The notes under the pieces are model-generated. The model made no database searches, was not told the origin of the DNA, and saw only the letters and a program-made list of their open reading frames with translations. Shown in pieces: positions 55,901 to 64,000 of a stretch of DNA of 64,000 nucleotides (its first letter is position 1; each line of letters starts with the position of its first letter). Both the position numbers and the translations under genes were made by a program. The stretch comes from Strigops habroptila (lineage: Eukaryota; Chordata; Aves; Psittaciformes; Psittacidae). The DNA lies in contig NC_044289.2 in assembly GCF_004027225.2 (NCBI RefSeq), positions 10,829,761 to 10,893,760 on the forward strand, in the 5' to 3' direction.

Positions 55901-58188
55901 TTCCTCCTTCCATGGATTCCCATCTGTTGGTGACAATGTTTAGGTCTGTCACAGAGAGCAATTTAACCTGATATTAAATGTTCCCCCAAGAAAGCCTCAA
56001 AGAAAATTCTTAAGTGCTAGAATTTATTTTCTTTTCTTTTTTCTATTTAAGGTCTGATATTAAGTTAAATGATCTTTTAATTGTCTAGCTTAAGAGACTC
56101 CATATGTATATTTTATCAGCAACTCATGATTAGTGAGCTTCAGCACTGATGTCAGGCTTATTATATCATTCTGTCAGATGATGACTGATGTGCTCCCCTT
56201 TGGATTGATGTTTGACATGGGGGTTTTCTCTCCATCTAGCACCAAACACTGAGATGCAGCCCTTGCTGACTTGGAGGAAGGCCCAAGAGACAGTGCCCTG
56301 GAACATCATCTTGCTGCTTGGAGGAGGCTTTGCCATGGCAAAGGGCTGTGAGGTGAGGCCTGTTGCAGATGCCATGTTGTAGTCATCTTGCCTTGTATTT
56401 TAGGGTTGTATTTTATCAGGGTGTCACTTGGGGTTCTCATTTGGCTCTGGGAAATTTGCATCTGTGGAGTCACAACACTTGAAGGACATGTTTCTCAACT
56501 GCAAGTGACAACAGTGTGCAGCAGATCATTAAGGAGGTTAAGAGATCTTGCAACTCCTGTCAAACTGCTTGCTGTTAAATACCCTGAGGACATTGCACAT
56601 AGGTACTTGTAGGTCGGTGAAGGTTGTATGTAACTTGCAGTTCTAGGAGAGGATCAGTTCACCCGCAGAGACACAGAAGCTCCGCTCTCCAGCTTGTTTG
56701 CTCTCCCCTTCTGCAGGAGTCTGGTCTGTCTGTCTGGATAGGAGGCCGTCTGCATCCTTTGGAGGGTGTACCACCGCCCGTGGCTGTCATCCTCATCACG
56801 ATTGTCATTGCCTTATTCACAGAGTTTGCCAGCAACACAGCCACTATTATCATCTTTCTGCCTGTCTTGGCAGAGCTGGTAAGGTAGTCCCATGGCAAGA
56901 CCAGCTTCTACTCTGCTATCCTCCTTGCCCTGCCCCTTGGATGGGCAGGTTTGTGTTGTGTCTGTGCTGGGACAGGCCCTGTGTAGTTCTCCTGCTCCTG
57001 GGCTTCAGGCACTTGGAAATCCTTGGGAGCAGCAAAGCAAGTGCCTGTAGCGTAACATGGGCACTGAAGGATAATAATCCTTCAGACACTGGCAAGATAC
57101 GTGATTATTTATCACAGTGTGGGATAGGGCTCTTCACGGTGCACTAGCTGATTGCATTCTTTGATATATCTGCCTATGCCTCTGAATCTCCAATGTGCAA
57201 TTTCTGTTCCTTTCTGTTTTTCAAGGCCATTCGTCTGAAAGTAAATCCCCTCTATTTAATGATACCAGGAACTATAGGATGCTCCTACGCATTCATGCTG
57301 CCAGTCTCAACACCTCCTAACTCAATTGCATTTTCTTCTGGACACTTGATGGTCAAGGATATGGTAAGTTCTTTTAGATACAAAAAGTGCTGAAAACAGT
57401 CAGCCTGAGTGTTTAAAAAAGGAATTTTCCAGATTGTTACTAGTTCAATATGTAGTGAAGTGAAAAGACAGAAGCCTGATACTGTTCTCAGCAGTGTTTG
57501 AAGGCACAGGGATATGGAAGGAGTCTGTATGAAGTCTGGCCCTGTGAAATTTGGAGCCACTGTGGCTCCAAATGGTAACAAAGATAGTCTTGAATGTTCT
57601 CAGCATCTCACAGACCCTGCTTCCATTCCTGTTAGTGTACACAGTTCAACTTTCATAGGTTTCTGGACACAGGAAAAGTTCCCCAGCTCAGTGAAATAAA
57701 GCTTAGGAATAAAATTAGGTTCAGTCCCAATTCCTGCTCACATTCCTGAGGCTAAACAGATGTTCATGTTTTTGATGGATCAAAGCTTGGTGAGCATCTG
57801 CAGAATGGCCTTTGTGGCTTAAGAAAGCCCCCTTAAGATGTAGCTAATATTAACAGCAATTAAGCCTTCCGTTTTTGTAATGTTTACGTTCAAATAGCTT
57901 CATGCTTCACATGCTGTAGATGTCATGGAATCATAGAATAGTTAGTGTTGGATAGGACCTTACAGTCTAAACTCAACAGTTCTCTTTGTATTTCTTTTGT
58001 AGGCAAGAACTGGATTGCTCATGAATGTTATGGGAGTTCTGCTTCTTAGCTTGGCTATGAACACATGGGCCAAGAGCATCTTCCAGCTGGGGACCTTCCC
58101 TGCATGGGCCAACATCCATGCAGAAAATGCCACCGTACCCTTGACAGCTGTAGAAAATGTCACTTTAAGTGCATTAAATAAAATATGA
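31795..58188 (+). CDS. SLC13A3: Solute carrier family 13 member 3 (NaDC3), whole gene, 13 coding exons
   Basis: This is the high-affinity sodium/dicarboxylate cotransporter of the DASS (divalent anion:Na+ symporter) family, which takes up succinate, alpha-ketoglutarate and N-acetylaspartate with three Na+ across basolateral or glial plasma membranes. All 13 exons join in frame through GT-AG introns to 605 aa (human 602). The paired substrate and sodium motifs are intact: SNT at 143-145 with TGTAPN at 251-256, and SNT at 483-485 with STPPNS at 526-531, one set per inverted half. Other landmarks are the N-terminal [23 protein letters not shown] in exon 2, [20 protein letters not shown] in exon 10, and two C-terminal sequons (N586 and N596). 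A large intron 1 (10.2 kb) dominates the gene. Identity to human is very high except in the cytoplasmic loop (about 165-228) and the C-terminus. Confidence 0.98.
32574..32660 (-). mobile_element. MIR SINE remnant
   Basis: GAGATGGAGAAACTGAGGCA, then AAGCAGGTCCTTGGCCAGTATCACTCAG resembles the reverse complement of the MIR core (CTGAGGCA...TTGCCCAAGGTCAC). It is heavily diverged, as expected for an ancient amniote SINE. Confidence 0.65.
37886..38015 (+). mobile_element. MIR SINE remnant
   Basis: CTGTGTGGCCTTGGTCAAATT, then CTGTTTGTAAAATAAAGAAAATG and later AATAAAAGTGCTTAATA follow the order of the MIR consensus (TGTGACCTTGGGCAAG...CATCTGTAAAATGGGG...). It is diverged but collinear over about 130 bases. 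Confidence 0.7.
42058..42323 (+). CDS. SLC13A3: SLC13A3 exon 2
   Basis: It encodes residues 38-125 plus two bases of codon 126, starting [11 protein letters not shown] and containing [18 protein letters not shown] and [12 protein letters not shown]. The acceptor is CTCCTTTTGCAG and the donor is GTGACT. Confidence 0.98.
42676..42839 (+). CDS. SLC13A3: SLC13A3 exon 3
   Basis: It encodes residues 126-180 plus one base. It contains the first SNT sodium/substrate motif (143-145, within [19 protein letters not shown]) and the start of the variable cytoplasmic loop. The acceptor is CTCTCTTCCAG and the donor is GTAATT. Confidence 0.98.
42840..47685 (+). other. SLC13A3: SLC13A3 intron 3 (4.8 kb)
   Basis: No known repeat or coding segment is recognised. 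Several AT-rich stretches occur near 43,800-44,100 and 44,640-44,900. Intron 2 (42,324-42,675) is short and featureless. Confidence 0.6.
47686..47752 (+). CDS. SLC13A3: SLC13A3 exon 4
   Basis: This short 67-base exon covers residues 181-202 in the variable loop. It ends with the conserved [13 protein letters not shown] stretch, which matches human exactly and fixes the frame. The acceptor is TTCTTTTTCAG and the donor is GTAAGTT. Confidence 0.96.
48447..48632 (+). CDS. SLC13A3: SLC13A3 exon 5
   Basis: It encodes the end of codon 203 through residue 264 plus two bases. It begins [10 protein letters not shown] in the divergent loop and continues into [20 protein letters not shown] and TGTAPN (251-256). 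The acceptor ATTTTAAAG is purine-containing and weak; the nearby AG four bases downstream would break the frame, so I chose 48,447. Confidence 0.93.
49577..49702 (+). CDS. SLC13A3: SLC13A3 exon 6
   Basis: It encodes residues 265-306 plus two bases: [19 protein letters not shown], then a hydrophobic span ending ILYGGINL. The acceptor is TTTGCTTAG and the donor is GTACGT. Confidence 0.97.
50591..50686. repeat. 24-bp minisatellite, four copies
   Basis: The unit begins GGGATGCTCTCTGCGTGCTG and ends CTGT. It is repeated at 50,591, 50,615, 50,639 and 50,663. The first three copies are identical and the fourth differs at two bases. Partial copies flank the array on both sides (50,578-50,590 and 50,687-50,701). 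As 24 is divisible by three, every frame reads as an 8-residue repeat. It lies in SLC13A3 intron 6. Confidence 0.95.
51827..51864. repeat. 38-bp direct repeat, copy 1 (left of exon 7)
   Basis: It begins CAGAATATAAATCAGAGGAA and ends CTAACTTCTGCAG. It matches 52,407-52,444 at 37 of 38 positions (G here, A there, at the 21st base). The two starts are 580 bases apart and the pair brackets SLC13A3 exon 7. Confidence 0.95.
52113..52208 (+). CDS. SLC13A3: SLC13A3 exon 7
   Basis: This 96-base exon encodes residues 307-338 plus two bases, a charged cytoplasmic loop: [20 protein letters not shown]...EDYQKLGPT. The acceptor is GTTTCTTTTCAG and the donor is GTGAGT. It is flanked by near-identical 38-bp repeats, see below. 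Confidence 0.97.
52407..52444. repeat. 38-bp direct repeat, copy 2 (right of exon 7)
   Basis: This is the second copy of the repeat at 51,827-51,864, in the same orientation and in intron 7. Flanking bases outside the 38 differ between the copies, so the duplicated unit is sharply bounded. Confidence 0.95.
53068..53140 (+). mobile_element. MIR SINE remnant, 3' half
   Basis: TTTCTCCATCTGTAAAATAG, then TACTCACAGCAATGCTCTGAAGATTCAATGA matches the MIR 3' half (TTTCCTCATCTGTAAAATGG ... CTCATAGGGTTGTTGTGAGGATTAAATGA). Confidence 0.65.
54005..54109 (+). CDS. SLC13A3: SLC13A3 exon 8
   Basis: It encodes residues 339-373 plus two bases: [20 protein letters not shown] (a membrane span), then [15 protein letters not shown]. 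The acceptor is TATATTTTAG and the donor is GTAAGA. Confidence 0.97.
54935..55032 (+). CDS. SLC13A3: SLC13A3 exon 9
   Basis: It encodes residues 374-406 plus one base: [20 protein letters not shown], then [12 protein letters not shown]. The acceptor is GCTTTTGGACAG and the donor is GTGAGT. Confidence 0.97.
56240..56352 (+). CDS. SLC13A3: SLC13A3 exon 10
   Basis: It encodes residues 407-444 (phase 0 end): [20 protein letters not shown], then [18 protein letters not shown]. The latter is almost identical to human and includes the conserved glycine-rich re-entrant region. The acceptor is CTCCATCTAG and the donor is GTGAGG. Confidence 0.98.
56717..56878 (+). CDS. SLC13A3: SLC13A3 exon 11
   Basis: It encodes residues 445-498 and carries the second SNT motif (483-485, within [20 protein letters not shown]). 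The acceptor is CCCCTTCTGCAG and the donor is GTAAGG. Confidence 0.98.
57226..57363 (+). CDS. SLC13A3: SLC13A3 exon 12
   Basis: It encodes residues 499-544: [20 protein letters not shown] and [14 protein letters not shown], the second substrate motif. The acceptor is CTGTTTTTCAAG and the donor is GTAAGT. Confidence 0.98.
57549..57573. repeat. Perfect 12-bp inverted repeat, 1-base centre
   Basis: ATTTGGAGCCAC (57,549-57,560) and GTGGCTCCAAAT (57,562-57,573) are exact reverse complements around a single T, in SLC13A3 intron 12. Confidence 0.95.
57926..57963 (-). mobile_element. CR1 LINE 3' tail fragment
   Basis: GGAATCATAGAATAGTTAGT then GTTGGATAGGACCTT is the reverse complement of a CR1 3' terminus (compare AAGGTCCCTTCCAACCCAAA...ATTCTATGATTC in the two full tails above). 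Only about 38 bases survive. It ends about 40 bases before the exon 13 acceptor, so part of the branch-point neighbourhood may derive from it. Confidence 0.75.
58003..58188 (+). CDS. SLC13A3: SLC13A3 exon 13 (last coding exon)
   Basis: It encodes residues 545-605, with the last span ([20 protein letters not shown]) and an extracellular tail carrying two N-glycosylation sequons, NAT (586) and NVT (596). The stop is TGA at 58,186-58,188. The tail beyond about residue 585 differs from human, as is common. The acceptor TTTCTTTTGTAG lies about 40 bases from a CR1 remnant. Confidence 0.97.
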   Translation, partial: ARTGLLMNVMGVLLLSLAMNTWAKSIFQLGTFPAWANIHAENATVPLTAVENVTLSALNKI

Positions 58189-59581
58189 GCAAAGCCATCC
58201 CCGGGGAAGGACTCACTCGCTTAGGACTTGGGCACTGGAATCATCAGAGTATGCACAGGAGGAAAGCCACGTGGCTGCTGACACTGTGTGGGACCCTCTG
58301 GTTTAATTTTATGTTTAGAAATACTGGTCAGTGTCACAACATCCATTTGTTATTTTCTCTGAAGATCTTTCCCCACCTTCCACAGGTACCAATCAGACTC
58401 TCCCAGAGTCCATCTGTCATAGGTGGTTGTTAAGTGGACAACCCTCTAAGTGTCGAGCATCTTTGGGTAGATGCCTCTTCCCCCATGAAAGCTAGCAAGC
58501 TTTGCCGCTCTAGCTTCTGATATCCTACCTCGTTTTGGAGAGTAGCCCTGGGAACAGGGTGGAAGCAACTGGATTATTTATGTGCCACCCAATGTGAGTG
58601 ATTGTATCAGAATCTGGCCGGGGGGAAGGCGGCATGGCTGGGCACTTCTAGCAGGATGTGAAGGATGAGGTCTCATCTCATGAGTAATTCTGTTATGGAG
58701 GTTGAAGACTATTTGTGCGTGAAGGGATGATTCAGGAGATGTGTCGGTAGGACTTGGTGCATTACTCCATGCTTTGGAAACAGGAAGGAAATAGTTTGTT
58801 TCCAAACATGTTCAATGTTTTGAAAACCTGGGACAGTAAATCGCTGCCTGGTTCTTTGCACTGAGTGCACAGATGGGGGCTTGGTACCAAATTAACTTCT
58901 GATATAACTTTGGACATCGGTGGTGTTTCACCATTGGTCAATGTGGCCAGTCTTAGGTTTGTGAAACTGACTCACTCATGAGCAACCCACTGAGTCATAG
59001 GTCAGTGAACAAGATGTATTGGAGTATTATTGACATTTCTGAAAAACACATTTTGATTCTTAATTTCTTTTTAAATCAGATTGCTTGGGTACTTTCAATG
59101 AAAGCATTGCAAATCGACTGTGATTTTAATCACCATTTTATCTGATTATTTTTTATTTTCTGTAAGAATCTAAAATATGTACTTTGAAAGATCAGTTACT
59201 GAAATAGGTGGATTGAATGATAAAGGATCTGATTCTTGGTTTGGGGAAGGTGAGTGACTGGATCCCTGGGTGAGTCCCTGTGCTGGGACTGATTTCTCTG
59301 ATGATGTGAACTGGTGGAGCTGGCAAGGCGAACAGGCCGGGTCTAGGGATCCAGCGCATCCCCCTGCTCCTGCTGATAAACCCCTGGGCCAGGTGGGAGA
59401 GTGGACAGGGTGATGCTGCCATGGGGCATTACCCCAGGGTCACATGGGAGCTGGGACTCGGGGGCTTAAACTGATTGAATGTGGAACTTTGATCAGTCAC
59501 GTTCAAAAAAAGGTCCTTAATGTTCAACAGATTCCTTAAGCTCAACAAAATCCTTACTGATCGTGGAAAACTTACAATAAA
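58189..59581 (+). other. SLC13A3: Probable SLC13A3 3' UTR
   Basis: From the stop codon to the first clear AATAAA at 59,576-59,581, about 1.4 kb. No repeats or coding segments are seen. An earlier AATAAA-like string at 58,177-58,182 overlaps the last codons and is probably not used. Confidence 0.5.
59576..59581 (+). terminator. SLC13A3: Likely SLC13A3 polyadenylation signal (AATAAA)
   Basis: A canonical hexamer is followed about 15-40 bases later by GT/T-rich sequence (GTTTGTTAG, CCTGTTTGCTC). It is the best candidate for the 3' end of the transcript. Confidence 0.55.
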
Positions 59582-62500
59582 GCACGTTTGTTAGCATGTC
59601 ACATCGTCCTGTTTGCTCTATAGGTTGAGGGGAGAAAAGCAAAGCCTGAGCCTCCTCCTCCCATAGCATCACTCACGCCGTGACTGGGGCAGTGGTTCCC
59701 AGGAGGAGCAGGAGGGCGATGAGGTCTCCAGCCTCATCTGAGCAAAATGGAACCCTGTTAAAGCAGTGGAGCAATGGGAAAGCTTCTTGCACTACATCTC
59801 AGGGCTGCTCTGCTGAAGAGGTGCAGCCCCAGCAGCCGTCTTTGCTGGAGACGCTCTGTCTCACTGACCCACTTACCCAGGGCAGCTCCATGCTGGCTGT
59901 GTGCTGGGTTTGGGCACTGTTGGTCTGCATCGATGCTCCTTGTCATGCTTTGGTGAAGATGGGCTGAATGGGGAAGGGAAATTGCTCCCTGCAGTTCCCT
60001 TTCCCAGCTGTCCTGTCCTTCTGTCCTGCGGCCAGGGAACAGGCTGTGCCCTGCATGGCCAGGCGCCGCAGGAAGGAGCCCTGCTGTCCCGATGTCCTGC
60101 TGTGGCTGGACCTGCTGCTGCAGGGACTGGAGTCTGTCACCGGAACAGAGCTGCCTCTGTCCCAGCAGCCTGGAGGACAGGCAGCGAGGGCCTTTGGGTT
60201 GCCTAATTTCAAGGCTCAAAGGGTAACATGCAGTCCATCTCTGTTGCAGACGTCAGGGTCGCAGGTTTGCTTACAGGTATCAGCTCTGGCTTGGTGCATC
60301 CTAAATGAATCCAGGGCAGTTCTACTCTGGTATGAAAGCAGAACTGAGACCACAAAGTTTGTGTAGAAGTCTCCAGAAATCACTCCTAGCTTCCTGGAGT
60401 GTCTGTGGCGCTGTCTGTCTAGAGATCAGAAGGTATTTCACAAATGCAGCCAAGGAAGGTGTATTATCTCTGTGCTGACATGAGCAACTGAGACAGAGAG
60501 GGGACCAGTGACTTACCCAAAGTCACACAACAGGGCCTTGGCAGACCTAGAAAAGGTGTGAGAGCACCTGGATCCTAAACCTCTACTTCAGTCAAAGACC
60601 TGGCTTCTGCCAGCTCTATCAGCAGCCTCTGTGTTTCCCAGGGTTCCCCAGAGGAGCTGGTTTAAGGCATGTGGACAACAGCATTACCCAGTTCTGCTTT
60701 TCCGTATCCAGGCATCTGTGAGAGCAGGACTGGGCCGGCCTGCTTGATTTGTAAATTTTTATTTTAAACAGAGATTTAAAGATTTAGTATTTCTGGGGTT
60801 CAAGGGGCTAAACCTGCAGGAATAACTTCTGATTCCATTTACTTCTGCTAGTGCTAAAATTTGCCCAAAGGTGCTTTTAATGGTAAGTGAACCCCATTAT
60901 TCTTGAAGGGTCTGTGATGTGAGTAGAGATATGAAAATTCCCAGGAAAGGGCATTTCAAGTTCTGTACTAACCTTCTATAACTTCAGCTGTGTTATTTTT
61001 AAAGGAACTTTGCCCGCCTATGCACTGTTTTTCTCTAGGAATGTAAAAATCCAGCAACCAGCACAAAAGCCATTCACATTAGCAGCCTGCTTGTGAATTT
61101 TAATTAACAGGAAATGCCATTCACACATTGAAATTCAACATCCAGAGTATCTCTGCTTTGCTCCTTTGATGTTCCCCATCCAACCCTAGATCAACATCCA
61201 CATGTTCTCCTGAGACACTTGGAGGAAAATCGTTCTGGTTTATTTACAGTAGGAAAGCATTTTGTAGTATCTTTTATCCCAGAAGCATTTGAGTTGCTTT
61301 ACAAGCTGTTCACACAGAAGAGCTGCTATGTGGGTCTTTGCTGCGGTGAGTGTTTCTGAGGCTGTGCTCAGCCAACTCGCACCCAGCAGCAATACTGGGA
61401 GTTCAGGAGAGAAAGGGAAAGGTTCCTGAAACAAAGGAAAGCCTAGCATGACAGAGGAAATTCAGCTGTTGCAGCTTAGATAGCCTTGGTTCCCTTATCA
61501 CATTTATCCGCCATCAGTCACTGAAAAGATATTGCTGGGATTCTTCTGTATTTCTATAGTTGAAACCTAATAAGATATGACCTGGCTCTGTATCACCAGA
61601 AGTTTTTTGTTTGCATGTGATCCTAACAAGGAAAGAATCACCACTGATGGGCTAATCTTTCCCACATCCTCAATTTCTTGGGTTGGCAGAATCATGTGAT
61701 CACAAGGTGCTGATGATATTGCCATGAAGAAATATCTTCAGCCTTAAATCATCCTATTTCTAGCCCTCCATTTATCATCTTTATTTTCTTAAGCTGTATA
61801 GTTCATGTGCCCCACGCTCTACCTGTGATACAGCTGCTCCTTTCTGTTGCACCCCCTCCCATCATCGTCACCCTTGTGGGGTTACACTGTCACTACAGGT
61901 TGAACTTAGTGGTGTCTTGGCAAGAGGCTTTTGTTCTTGCTGCCTTGAGACCCATGGTGAGCACTGCAGTCTGTGAAGCAGAAATGGATTTGAAATCTCT
62001 GTCCTGGTGGGTATAAGCTCAGTCACCATCCCTAATCAGAGCAAAGCCAGGCTGTGCTTCCTGGCTATGACACAAATTAAATGCTCTGTTGTCTTCTTAT
62101 AGTTACAGCAAGCTAGCTGCAGACATGTGGTTCTCTTCTTTAGCTCCTACTGTAGTGCTAAAAAGTCTAAATCCAGGATGTTAAAAATTGTTAGAGCTTG
62201 AGCTCTGTAGAGACTGGAGCTTGTCAAGGAAGCAAAGTCCCTTTATAGCACCTGGGAGCTGAGCCGCAAGATCCCCAGTGACACAGTGTGGGAAAAGGCA
62301 CCTCGGAGCATCTCAGGGGATACAGTGTTTGTATTCCCAACGCCGGCTCGCCAGCCTGCTGTTTCTCCTTCACTTCCTCAGAGTTCTTCAGTTTCTGAGC
62401 TGCAGTGAGCACAGACCTTGAGGTACTTTAGCAGAATGTGACCGCAAGATGTCACAGTTGCTTTGCCGAGATGCGCGGTCCTGCCTGCGTCCTGCTTCCA

Positions 62501-64000
62501 GCCTTCGCCCACCGCTCTTGCATCTCTTCTTTTATCTCCGTAATCACACACACTGCTCGTGGTTTTAATGGCAAAGCAAACTTGTTTGTTGCATCCTGGG
62601 GAAAGTCGGGCATTGATGTTCTAGCTCAATTACAGGTTATCATTTTGGGGTATAAGATAGGAGATATCCTAGGTTTAGCCCCCCTCCCCTGTGGTCCAGC
62701 CTGCAGAGATCAATTTTGAGCTGAGTCAGAGGAAAAACCTAGGTTTGATTTTGCATACAAACACTTCTCGGTACTGCTACTGGTCAAACAATTTCCCCAC
62801 AGACTTCATCTCCCTTTTACCAGATGATGCAGCACATTCAGAAAACATTCATCACAATGTTGTGGGCTTCTTTATAGTCTATTGCTAACTTTTCCTTTTC
62901 TCTTTTTTTCTGCCCCAGAAAGCTACCTTCTTAGCCTGGATGGGGTCCCAGGGGCTGATGCCAATGTCAGTTATGTGTGAAGTACCGTGAGAAAGGAGTT
63001 TAGTCTTAGATGGAGAATCTGATGAGCCTTGCAGGGTACAGCTGTGGGCATTTTGGGGTGGTCCTTTACAGACTGCATGTTGAATTGAGACCTAATTTGT
63101 AGCCTGGACAAGCAATTGCTATGGATGCTCCAAACAAATAGCACTTTCTTTCATGCCCGCCTGGCTGGTGCCTCTTCCCAGCTGGAGCCAGTCAGGGTTT
63201 CTCATTGGGCATGAGGAGAAAAAGCTTTGCTCTACCAGCCACACAGGAAAAAGAAGAAGAACTATAAAGCAGAGTTGTTGAGTGGAGCAGCAAGCGCAGG
63301 AAGGACCTTGTCTGGTACCTGCAGGAAGGGCTGAGGAGGTGGGTGGAGGTTTGCTCTGCCTGCTTGTGCTCATCATTGCTCATCCAACAGCTGCTGCAGC
63401 CGTGGGTCCAGCCATGTCCCCTGGGGAAGGTGCTGCTCTCCCACTCCTCCCTGGACAGCACAGCCCCACGTGCTCTGTCCCCAGGGGTGGCCAGGACAGG
63501 GCTGACCTCCAGCCCTTTGCCTTTTCCTGCCCAGGGGAGCATGAGAACATCCCATGGGCCAGGCGGTTCCCAGCCTGCAGGAGGGCTTAGCCTGGGACAG
63601 CGGGTCCTGTCAGGAATGGGCTTGGCAGTGGCTGGGTGAGCTTGGTCACCTTTGCCTACAAGTGGTGGCTTAGAGTGAGAGCATCTGGCAAAGGGGCAGC
63701 TGTGGTGGGAGCCGGGGAAGGCTCCTGTAATCCCTGAGCTCCCTGCAAGGGGAAGGCAGTGTTTGTACACGTTTCTTGTTTGCCAGCTGATAAGAGAAGA
63801 CAGAATCCTCTTCTCTGGAAACATAACTGAGGAGGACACACCACAGGCTGATCCTCGCTTCCTGGAAAGCAGGTTTGGTGGCTGGAGATCTGTGCCCTGC
63901 ACATCCCAGGGGTCAGGCGAGTTAGTCCGATGGGGACCACATATCCTGGCCTGGGATCTTCTCAGCAGTCTGGGAATCCTGCCTGTGGCAGGGTTTTCCC
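59582..64000. other. Right flank beyond SLC13A3
   Basis: One MIR remnant (60,455-60,570) is the only feature I can name. GC-richer stretches at 59,650-60,220 and 63,250-63,700 give long overlapping frames without recognisable domains. By human synteny OCSTAMP would follow on the plus strand, but I see none of its membrane segments. Confidence 0.5.
60455..60570 (-). mobile_element. MIR SINE remnant
   Basis: ATGAGCAACTGAGACAGAGA, then GACTTACCCAAAGTCACACA and later CACCTGGATCCTAAAC is the reverse complement of the MIR core with its tRNA-related side. It is one of the clearer copies in the window. Confidence 0.75.

Larger units (their letters stand above)
52209..58002 (+). other. SLC13A3: SLC13A3 introns 7-12
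   Basis: Intron 7 (52,209-54,004) has the second 38-bp repeat copy and a MIR remnant. Introns 8 (54,110-54,934), 9 (55,033-56,239), 10 (56,353-56,716) and 11 (56,879-57,225) show nothing notable. Intron 12 (57,364-58,002) has a 25-base palindrome and a CR1 tail fragment. The exons between them are listed separately. Confidence 0.7.

Noticed and set aside
63192-63902. 236-codon minus-strand frame near the right end
   Set aside because: No recognisable motif, three overlapping frames on the other strand, and no splice-linked neighbour. I could not match it to the expected syntenic gene OCSTAMP.

Overview
The window is vertebrate nuclear DNA, almost certainly from a bird. It holds three intron-containing genes with GT-AG splice sites, CpG-island promoters, two CR1 LINE 3' ends of the avian kind with the terminal ATTCTATGATTCT motif, a decayed CR1 ORF2, and four worn MIR SINEs. 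No bacterial, viral or CRISPR-like content was seen.

Layout: about 1-11,400 is gene-poor, with a decayed CR1 copy at about 7,400-8,830 and a small GC-rich patch near 10,000-10,170. SLC2A10 (GLUT10, minus strand) occupies 11,715-17,826 in five coding exons, with a CpG-island promoter at about 17,400-18,090. A 5-kb spacer with a CR1 insertion follows. TP53RK (PRPK/Bud32 kinase, plus strand) lies at 23,411-24,708 in two exons. A 7-kb spacer holds an orphan CpG island (about 25,870-26,260), another CR1 tail and one candidate orphan exon (31,372-31,565). SLC13A3 (NaDC3, plus strand) runs from 31,795 to 58,188 in 13 coding exons, with a likely polyadenylation signal at 59,576. The last 4.4 kb shows no recognisable gene.

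The order SLC2A10 - TP53RK - SLC13A3 and the relative strands match human 20q13.12 read in the opposite direction, so this is an intact ancestral amniote block. The three genes do not form a pathway. GLUT10 is an endomembrane and mitochondrial hexose/dehydroascorbate transporter, TP53RK is the kinase/ATPase subunit of the KEOPS complex for tRNA t6A synthesis, and NaDC3 imports dicarboxylates with sodium. All three reading frames join without a break: predicted proteins of 577, 278 (or 255) and 605 aa.

I did not find a convincing new biological system. The items most worth a second look are a 64-codon open, splice-flanked segment just upstream of SLC13A3, a near-identical 38-bp direct repeat flanking SLC13A3 exon 7, three perfect inverted repeats with tiny loops, a 24-bp minisatellite, an orphan CpG island, and a rapidly changing last exon of SLC2A10.
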